A model generated the notes under the pieces. It made no database searches and was not told the DNA's origin. It saw nothing but the letters and a program-made list of their open reading frames with translations. From Candidatus Levyibacteriota bacterium (lineage in GTDB: Bacteria > Patescibacteriota > Microgenomatia > Levybacterales > UBA12049): a stretch of 11,580 nt of DNA. The stretch lies in contig JACPDD010000012.1 of NCBI GenBank assembly GCA_016184205.1, positions 1 through 11,580 of the forward strand, written 5' to 3'. Both the position numbers and the translations under genes were made by a program. This document shows, in pieces, positions 7,138-11,580 of this stretch. Position 1 is the first letter of the stretch, and every line of letters begins with the position of its first letter.

Positions 7138-8268
7138 ATGAGAGTAGGCATTGATGCTCGCTTTTGGTCTCAAACGGGAGTTGGAAGATACACTCGTAAT
7201 CTTGTAATAAATTTAGGAAAGTTGGATTCTAAAAATCGGTACATTCTGTTTGTAAACAAACAAGATTACGAAAATATCAAATCCCAAATATCAAAGCTCA
7301 AATATAAAAACTTCGAAATAATAAAAGTAAATATAAAATGGCATAGCATTGCGGAGCAAGTTTCCTTTCCAAGAATTTTAAATAAATATAAACTTGATTT
7401 GGTTCATTTCCCTTATTTTTCCCACCCAATTTTTTATAATAAGCCTTTTGTAGTGACTATTCATGATTTAATAATTAATCACTTTCCTACAGGCAAAGCA
7501 TCAACTCTTCCAATTGCTGTTTATAGCCTAAAACTTTTAGGATACAAGCAGGTTTTAAGCCACGCGGTAAAAAAGTCCAAAAAAATTATTGTTCCGCTTG
7601 AGTTTGTTAAGAATGATTTGATAAGAACTCTAAAAGTTCCCGCAAGTAAAATCGAAGTAGCAGCCGAAGGCTTTGACCCCGCAATTTCCCCTTCTAAACT
7701 ACAACCTACCCACTACAACCTACCCACTAGATACTTCCTCTATGTTGGAAACGCGTACCCGCACAAGAATCTGGTAAAACTTATTGAAGGCTTTTATAGG
7801 GCAAAACTTAAAGATGTTAATTTGGTTCTTGTTGGCAAGGATGACTTTTTCTACAAGAGACTTGAGAAAGAAAAATTTCCAAATCTGATTTTTCTGCATG
7901 ATGTTTCGGATACCGAACTTTTCCACCTCTACAGAAATTCGGTTGCCGCGGTATCGGCTTCTCTTATGGAAGGTTTTGGTCTCTTGCCGCTTGAGGCATT
8001 TGGAGCAGGAACAATACCTGTAGTTTCAAGCATTGGTGCATTTAGGGAAGTCTGTGGCGACACTGCAATTTATTTCAATCCTCAGGATGCAAATGATATT
8101 GCAAGTAAGCTTGTCGAAGCTTCGAAGCTCGCCAAAAGCGAAAGAACAGCATTCATAAAGAAAGGAAAAAGCTTGCTTACTAAATTCTCTTGGTCCAAAA
8201 TGGCTGTTCAGACACTTCACACCTATAATTCTCTAATACCCCGAATAGAGACGAATAAATCCGAATGA
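7138..8268 (+). CDS. Glycosyltransferase, GT4 family (mannosyltransferase-like)
   Basis: A 376-residue GT-B enzyme. It starts MRVGIDARFW with TGVGRYTRNL at 13-22, the N-terminal signature of a GT4 branch that includes many GDP-mannose-dependent enzymes; TIHDL (107-111) supplies the conserved His. The C-terminal domain begins YFLYVGNAYPHKN (199-211) and contains EGFGLLPLE (278-286), a clean E-x7-E nucleotide-sugar/phosphate site, followed by GAGTIPVVSS. A mannosyl activity fits the manC gene downstream but is inference. The ATG is only six bases after a consensus extended -10, with no ribosome binding site, so the transcript may be leaderless. Residues 46-57 and 188-198 are encoded by degenerate 7-base and exact 14-base repeats, the second exactly in the interdomain linker. 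The C-terminal tail (from about 366) appears non-conserved and lies in CGAAT-repeat DNA. Confidence 0.88.
   Translation: MRVGIDARFWSQTGVGRYTRNLVINLGKLDSKNRYILFVNKQDYENIKSQISKLKYKNFEIIKVNIKWHSIAEQVSFPRILNKYKLDLVHFPYFSHPIFYNKPFVVTIHDLIINHFPTGKASTLPIAVYSLKLLGYKQVLSHAVKKSKKIIVPLEFVKNDLIRTLKVPASKIEVAAEGFDPAISPSKLQPTHYNLPTRYFLYVGNAYPHKNLVKLIEGFYRAKLKDVNLVLVGKDDFFYKRLEKEKFPNLIFLHDVSDTELFHLYRNSVAAVSASLMEGFGLLPLEAFGAGTIPVVSSIGAFREVCGDTAIYFNPQDANDIASKLVEASKLAKSERTAFIKKGKSLLTKFSWSKMAVQTLHTYNSLIPRIETNKSE
7274..7308 (+). repeat. Degenerate heptanucleotide repeat, consensus ATATCAA, 5 units, in coding sequence
   Basis: Five successive 7-base units; units 1 and 3 are identical (ATATCAA), the others differ at two or three positions. 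They encode a Lys/Ser/Ile-rich loop at residues 46-57 of the 7138-8268 GT4 enzyme. The divergence suggests an older array than the three perfect ones. Confidence 0.7.
7699..7729 (+). repeat. 14-base tandem repeat CTACAACCTACCCA, 2.2 copies, in coding sequence
   Basis: Two perfect 14-base units plus CTA. Each unit is itself two related heptamers (CTACAAC and CTACCCA). It encodes residues 188-198 of the GT4 enzyme, immediately before the first strand of the C-terminal domain: the interdomain linker. Confidence 0.93.
8242..8266 (+). repeat. Three CGAAT direct repeats at exact 10-base spacing
   Basis: CGAAT occurs at 8242, 8252 and 8262, each ten bases apart, across the end of the GT4 gene and into the GxxExxY start codon. 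The surrounding decamers are also alike. It could be a phased protein-binding site, a degraded minisatellite or an insertion scar. Confidence 0.6.
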
Positions 8269-8684
8269 ACAATATTGTCTTGCCAAAGCTAAGCTACAAA
8301 GTAATGGGAGCTCTTTTTAAGGTTCAAAATGAACTAGGCTCTTCCCTGCTGGAGAAATACTATCAAAGGGCTATTGAAGAAGAACTGAAGACCCAAGAGC
8401 TTTCATTCAAAAGAGAAGTTCCTGTCGCACTGCAATATCAAGGTAAAAGCATTGGTAGATATTTTATTGATTTCCTCGTTGAAGATTTAATTATCCTTGA
8501 AGTTAAAGCGCAACAACATTATTCTCCTAAGTTTTTTAAACAAGCATTGTCTTATCTTGTTGAAACAAATAAGCCTCTTGCTATAATAGTAAATTTTAAA
8601 GGAACGAACCTGCGTTTTAAAAGAATAGTTAATTCGAACTTTAAACAAATAGATCTGTCCGAAAAAGACAATGAATTCGAGTAG
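8265..8684 (+). CDS. GxxExxY protein (PD-(D/E)XK nuclease-like)
   Basis: A 139-residue soluble protein of the GxxExxY family. Recognisable parts: LSYKVMGALFKVQNELG (9-25), the name motif at 27-33 (SLLEKYY, so the first Gly is Ser while Glu30 and Tyr33 are kept), REVPVALQYQGKSIG (50-64), and YFIDFLVEDLIILEVKA (66-82). Asp69, Glu79 and Lys81 form the D...ExK arrangement of PD-(D/E)XK nucleases. A basic, Lys/Arg-rich end follows. The molecular function of the family is not established; the nuclease fold is the usual assignment. It has no obvious role in glycan synthesis, yet sits between two glycosyltransferase genes, overlapping the first by ATGA and the next by 14 bases. Short inverted CGAAT/ATTCG motifs border it, suggesting later insertion into the operon (inference). 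A strong sigma70-like promoter match lies inside its 3' part. Confidence 0.82.
   Translation: MNNIVLPKLSYKVMGALFKVQNELGSSLLEKYYQRAIEEELKTQELSFKREVPVALQYQGKSIGRYFIDFLVEDLIILEVKAQQHYSPKFFKQALSYLVETNKPLAIIVNFKGTNLRFKRIVNSNFKQIDLSEKDNEFE
8560..8587 (+). promoter_or_regulatory. Possible internal sigma70-type promoter inside the GxxExxY gene
   Basis: TTGAAA (8560-8565), a 16-base spacer, then TATAAT (8582-8587) preceded by TG at 8579-8580, so the same TGCTATAAT nonamer seen at 7123-7131. The predicted start near 8594 would give a leader of about 77 bases to the GT4 gene at 8671 and could drive manC and the phosphoglycosyl transferase. The element lies in codons for a conserved strand, so chance is possible. 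Confidence 0.45.
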
Positions 8685-9792
8685 ATTTGACAATAATTCG
8701 GGCAATTCGAAAAAAAAGCGCGTAGCGCTGGTTTACGATAGGGTGAATAAGTGGGGAGGGGCGGAAAGAGTTTTGCTTTCACTTCACAAGATTTTCCCTC
8801 AGGCACCGCTTTATACTTCGGCCTACAATCCCAAAAAAGCACCATGGGCAAAAGTTTTTGACGTAAGAACGTCATTTTTACAGAAATTTCCTTTTTCCAG
8901 CCGTCATGAGCTATACGCTCCGTTAATGCCTCTTGCATTTGAAAGCTTTAATTTTGACAAGTATGATTTGGTAATCTCCGTAACTTCAGAATCCGCAAAA
9001 GGAATTATCACCAAGCCGGATACAGCTCACATTTGCTATCTGCTTACTCCCACAAGATATCTGTGGAGCGGATATAGGGATTATTTTAAAAATAAATGGT
9101 TCAGATATTTATCTTACCCCGCAGTTTCATATCTTAGATTTTGGGATAAGATTGCAGCACAAAGGCCAGATGCTTATCTAGCTATATCAAATGAAGTTCA
9201 ATCTCGAACAAAGAAGTATTATGGAAGGGATTCAAAAGTCGTCTATCCCCCCGTCACCATTTCACATCCCAAGAAGATCAAGTCTGTTTCCGCCGTTCCT
9301 TACTATCTTATCGTGTCAAGGCTCGTTCCCTACAAGAAAGTAGACATTGTTGTAAGAGCATTTAATAAACTAGGATTTCCTCTCAAAATTGTCGGAACAG
9401 GAAGTCAGGAATCGACGCTTAAAAAAATGGCAAAAGACAATATTGAATTCTTGGGTCACTTGACTGAGAAAGAGCTACTGGGTTATTATCAAGGTTGTAA
9501 GTGTTTGATATTTCCTGGAATTGAAGACTTTGGCTTAACAATTCTTGAGGCAAATAGCTTTGGTAAGCCCGCCGTAGCGTACAAAGATGGAGGAGCGCTG
9601 GAAACTGTAGTAGAAGGGAAAACGGGAATCTTTTTTGATAAACTGACTCCAGATTCTCTTACCCGGGCAGTAAGAAAATTTGATAAAATGTCATTTGACA
9701 GCAAAACGTGCATGAAAAGAGCAGGAGAATTTAGTTTTATAAATTTTAAAAATAATTTCCGCTCCGAGATAAAGAGGGTAAAAAGAGCATGA
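8671..9792 (+). CDS. Glycosyltransferase, GT4 family (WbaZ/mannosyltransferase-like)
   Basis: A 373-residue GT-B enzyme. The core begins at about residue 17 with RVALVYDRVNKWGGAERVL (17-35), the GGAE loop of a GT4 branch containing WbaZ-type mannosyltransferases. The C-terminal domain starts YYLIVSRLVPYKKVDIVV (211-228), with the basic SRLVPYKK donor-phosphate loop, and carries EDFGLTILE (285-293), a complete E-x7-E motif. A role in adding mannose from ManC-derived GDP-mannose is plausible but unproven. The first 16 residues (Asn/Ser-rich, then KKK) do not look like part of the fold and are encoded where the GxxExxY gene ends; the ATG at 8671 lies 14 bases inside that gene and is the only start codon before the conserved core. 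An A8 run (8710-8717) lies in this tail. The stop overlaps the next start as ATGA. Confidence 0.87.
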   Translation: MNSSRFDNNSGNSKKKRVALVYDRVNKWGGAERVLLSLHKIFPQAPLYTSAYNPKKAPWAKVFDVRTSFLQKFPFSSRHELYAPLMPLAFESFNFDKYDLVISVTSESAKGIITKPDTAHICYLLTPTRYLWSGYRDYFKNKWFRYLSYPAVSYLRFWDKIAAQRPDAYLAISNEVQSRTKKYYGRDSKVVYPPVTISHPKKIKSVSAVPYYLIVSRLVPYKKVDIVVRAFNKLGFPLKIVGTGSQESTLKKMAKDNIEFLGHLTEKELLGYYQGCKCLIFPGIEDFGLTILEANSFGKPAVAYKDGGALETVVEGKTGIFFDKLTPDSLTRAVRKFDKMSFDSKTCMKRAGEFSFINFKNNFRSEIKRVKRA

Positions 9793-10874
9793 AAATTGTT
9801 GTATTTGCAGGAGGAGTAGGAACAAGGCTTTGGCCGCTTTCAAGGAAAAGTTCCCCAAAACAGTTTGAGAAAATTGTAGGAGATAAATCCACGCTTCAGC
9901 TTGCAGTTGAAAGACTCACTCCAACTTTTAGCTATGAGGACATTTATGTTTCAACAGGATATCAATACAAAGATGCAGTCCTTGGGCAGCTTCCTCAAAT
10001 TAAAAAAGAGCATTTTATTTTTGAGCCCACAATAAGAGATGTTGGTCCTGCAGTTGGCCTTGCAATGGCAATTGTTGCAAAGAGAGATCCTAGCTCACCC
10101 ATCGGAATTGTATGGAGTGACCACTTTGTAAAAAAAGAGAGAAGATTCAGGGAAGTATTGACTTTTGCAAAAAAACTGATTGAAGAAAAAGGGAAAAATA
10201 CGATTGTTTTTATTGGTCAGAGGGCAAGATTTGCAAACCAAAACTTGGGTTGGATAGAGTTTGGCAAAGAAGCAGAGCAAGTAAGGGGTACAAAAATCTT
10301 CCATTTTAAAAAACTTATTTACAGGCCAAGTCTTGAACAGGCGGAAAAGTTTTTGGAGTCCGGAAGTTTTGCCTGGAACCCCGGCTACTTTGTAACCACT
10401 CCTTCATATCTACTCTCTCGGTATGAAAAATTTGCCCCTCAAATTTATAAGGGGCTTATTCAGATTCAAGATGCTTATGGAACAGATAAATATGAAGACG
10501 TTCTTAATAGAGTTTATCCAACGCTTGAGAAGATTAGCTTTGACGATGCAATACTCCACAATATAGACCCCAAGGATGCTTTTGTTATAGCTGCAGACTT
10601 GTCCTGGAGCGATGTTGGGGCATGGGAGGCTCTAAAAGAAGCTCTGGAGGTTCATACTCAGGAGAACGTAGTGAAAGGAAAGACAATGGTTTCCGACTCT
10701 TCGGACAATCTGGTTTTCAATTACACTGACCAGCTTGTTGTAGGGATAGATCTTGAGGAAATGCTTGTTATAAATACGGACGATGTTCTTTTAGTCTGCA
10801 GCAAAAAGTCTGTCCCTAAGATTAAAAAGATAGTTGAAAGCTTTGCAGGTACTCCACACGAACACCTGACCTAA
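9789..10874 (+). CDS. manC: Mannose-1-phosphate guanylyltransferase (GDP-mannose pyrophosphorylase)
   Basis: A 361-residue cytoplasmic nucleotidyltransferase that should convert mannose-1-phosphate and GTP to GDP-mannose and PPi. The signature GGVGTRLWPLSR (8-19) and PKQF (23-26) form the nucleotide loop; FEPTIRDVGPA (78-88), the Asp-His pair at 111-112, WNPG (196-199) and WSDVGAW (273-279) follow in the family order. It lacks the roughly 110-residue cupin isomerase domain of bifunctional ManC/AlgA, so it is the short form, with a C-terminal beta-helix-like region from about 290. Several normally invariant motifs deviate: FVEKP reads LIYRP (176-180), SIDYxxME reads SFDDAILH (250-257), and the WNSG Ser is Pro198. 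Sugar specificity could therefore differ from plain mannose. The start overlaps the preceding stop as ATGA, tying GDP-mannose supply to the GT4 gene upstream. Confidence 0.88.
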   Translation: MKIVVFAGGVGTRLWPLSRKSSPKQFEKIVGDKSTLQLAVERLTPTFSYEDIYVSTGYQYKDAVLGQLPQIKKEHFIFEPTIRDVGPAVGLAMAIVAKRDPSSPIGIVWSDHFVKKERRFREVLTFAKKLIEEKGKNTIVFIGQRARFANQNLGWIEFGKEAEQVRGTKIFHFKKLIYRPSLEQAEKFLESGSFAWNPGYFVTTPSYLLSRYEKFAPQIYKGLIQIQDAYGTDKYEDVLNRVYPTLEKISFDDAILHNIDPKDAFVIAADLSWSDVGAWEALKEALEVHTQENVVKGKTMVSDSSDNLVFNYTDQLVVGIDLEEMLVINTDDVLLVCSKKSVPKIKKIVESFAGTPHEHLT

Positions 10875-10878
10875 GATT

Positions 10879-11544
10879 ATGCCTTACAAAGAGATTAAAA
10901 AAAGCGCTTTTTATGAAATAGCAAAAAGATTAATGGATATATTGTCCTCACTTATCCTAGTGGTACTTTTTTCCCCGGTTATACTTCTTGTTGCAGCGGC
11001 TATAAAACTTGATTCAAAAGGTCCTATTCTTGCGGACACACCGGAAAGGGTGGGCAGAAACGGAATTTTGTTTAAGATGTTTAAATTTCGGTCTATGATA
11101 GAAAATGCGCATGAGATTTTGCGGGAAAATCCGAAATTTGCCAAGCTTTATGAAACATATAGACATGAAAACTATAAATTAAAAGACGATCCAAGAATTA
11201 CAAGAGTTGGACGTTTCGTAAGAAAGCATTCCCTTGATGAAATTCCACAATTTTTTAATATTTTAAAAGGGGAAATGAGCTTGGTGGGCCCCCGTGCTTA
11301 TTATCCGGATGAACTGCGTAATCAGCAAAGGAAATACCCAAATACAAGAGAGCCTGTAAAAGTAGTGCTTTCCGTAAAGCCGGGCCTCACTGGATACTGG
11401 CAGGTGTCAGGAAGAAGTGAGGTTAATTTTGACAAGAGAATTCAAATGGATGCTTCATACGTTAGGAAGAGGTCTCTCCTTTATGATTTGTGGATAATTC
11501 TTAAAACTCCATGGGCTATGATATCCGGCAAAGGCGCCCTCTAA
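10879..11544 (+). CDS. Polyprenyl-phosphate sugar-1-phosphate transferase, short monotopic type (Bac_transf, PglC/WcaJ-core-like)
   Basis: A 221-residue initiating phosphoglycosyl transferase that moves a sugar-1-phosphate from a nucleotide sugar to undecaprenyl phosphate at the inner face of the membrane. It consists of the catalytic core only, without the multi-helix N-terminal region of full WcaJ/WbaP. A cationic amphipathic start is followed by one hydrophobic segment (about 21-42) with the helix-breaking Ser-Pro at 32-33 typical of a re-entrant helix. Then come ERVGRNG (56-62), KFRSM (69-73), DDPRITRVGRF (103-113), SLDEIPQ (118-124) with the catalytic Asp120-Glu121 dyad, GEMSLVGPR (131-139), and KPGLTGYWQVSGRS (167-180). 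The sugar is not readable. It begins four bases after manC, so it is probably co-transcribed; logically it acts first in the pathway although its gene is last. Confidence 0.92.
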   Translation: MPYKEIKKSAFYEIAKRLMDILSSLILVVLFSPVILLVAAAIKLDSKGPILADTPERVGRNGILFKMFKFRSMIENAHEILRENPKFAKLYETYRHENYKLKDDPRITRVGRFVRKHSLDEIPQFFNILKGEMSLVGPRAYYPDELRNQQRKYPNTREPVKVVLSVKPGLTGYWQVSGRSEVNFDKRIQMDASYVRKRSLLYDLWIILKTPWAMISGKGAL

Positions 11545-11545
11545 A

Positions 11546-11574
11546 TTGATTTTGACGTATCTTAGACTTATAAT
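11546..11574 (+). promoter_or_regulatory. Sigma70-type promoter pointing out of the window
   Basis: TTGATT (11546-11551), a 17-base spacer and a perfect TATAAT (11569-11574) follow two bases after the phosphoglycosyl transferase stop. Transcription should begin near or just beyond the window end and serve the next gene. A 6-base dyad ACGTAT/ATACGT (11555-11560 and 11573-11578) overlaps it. Confidence 0.65.
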
Positions 11575-11580
11575 ACGTGT

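Larger units (their letters stand above)
8261..8701. repeat. Imperfect inverted repeat bordering the GxxExxY gene
   Basis: Left side: CCGAAT (8261-8266), six bases, then TATTGTC (8273-8279). Right side: GACAATA and ATTCGG joined at 8689-8701, the inverse of both blocks without the six-base gap. Further ATTCG copies occur at 8632, 8675 and 8705. The pair encloses almost exactly the GxxExxY reading frame. Confidence 0.4.

Noticed and set aside
8114..8129. 12-base palindrome TCGAAGCTTCGA overlapping a TCGAAGCT octamer pair
   Set aside because: It lies well inside a helix-coding stretch of a GT4 gene (repeated ASKL residues) and is explained by codon repetition.
8710..8729. A5-GTA hairpin (AGCGC/GCGCT) next to an A8 run, which on the minus strand resembles an intrinsic terminator
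   Set aside because: The stem is only five pairs, it lies in coding sequence, and there is no minus-strand gene to terminate.
1..11580. Minus-strand open frames, tRNA or rRNA genes
   Set aside because: All minus-strand frames lie under well-supported plus-strand genes and show no family resemblance; no cloverleaf or rRNA-like sequence was seen.

Overview
This is an AT-rich, gene-dense window with all ten genes on the + strand. It reads as one long cell-surface polysaccharide (or S-layer/lipid-linked glycan) biosynthesis cluster. There is no gap above 300 bases: the longest space between genes is 42 bases, and four of nine junctions are 4-base ATGA stop/start overlaps. Protein style (giant GT-C/O-antigen-ligase proteins, a DoxX-like small membrane protein, a GxxExxY protein, near absence of Shine-Dalgarno sites, heptanucleotide minisatellites) suggests a Patescibacteria/Candidate Phyla Radiation genome, perhaps Microgenomates-like. 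That is inference from protein character and not a phylogenetic result. TGA is used as a normal stop (genes ending 4647, 6746, 8268, 9792), so the TGA=Gly code of Gracilibacteria/Absconditabacteria does not apply.

Layout. 10-3150: a 1046-residue membrane protein joining an O-antigen ligase/polymerase module to a TMTC/PMT-like GT-C module. 3193-4647: a second GT-C (GT39/ArnT-like) enzyme. 4644-5834: a GT4 glycosyltransferase carrying two heptamer repeat arrays and ending inside a third. 5853-6746: a GT2 rhamnosyltransferase-like enzyme. 6743-7111: a four-helix DoxX-like membrane protein. A consensus extended -10 then lies six bases before the next ATG. 7138-8268: a GT4 mannosyltransferase-like enzyme with two more 7-/14-base repeats. 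8265-8684: a GxxExxY (PD-(D/E)XK-like) gene that looks like an intruder. 8671-9792: a third GT4 enzyme. 9789-10874: mannose-1-phosphate guanylyltransferase. 10879-11544: the monotopic polyprenyl-phosphate sugar-1-phosphate transferase. A sigma70-type promoter sits in the last 35 bases and points out of the window.

How the genes could work together (inference): the phosphoglycosyl transferase loads the first sugar phosphate on undecaprenyl phosphate, ManC supplies GDP-mannose, the GT4/GT2 enzymes extend the chain on the cytoplasmic face, and the two GT-C proteins plus the ligase module add sugars or transfer/polymerise the glycan outside. No flippase (Wzx), chain-length regulator, phosphomannomutase or polyprenyl-P-sugar synthase is visible here.

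The least expected structure is a family of different 7-base (or 14-base) tandem repeats, four inside glycosyltransferase coding regions and one across a gene junction. A second is the GxxExxY gene bordered by short inverted CGAAT/ATTCG motifs.
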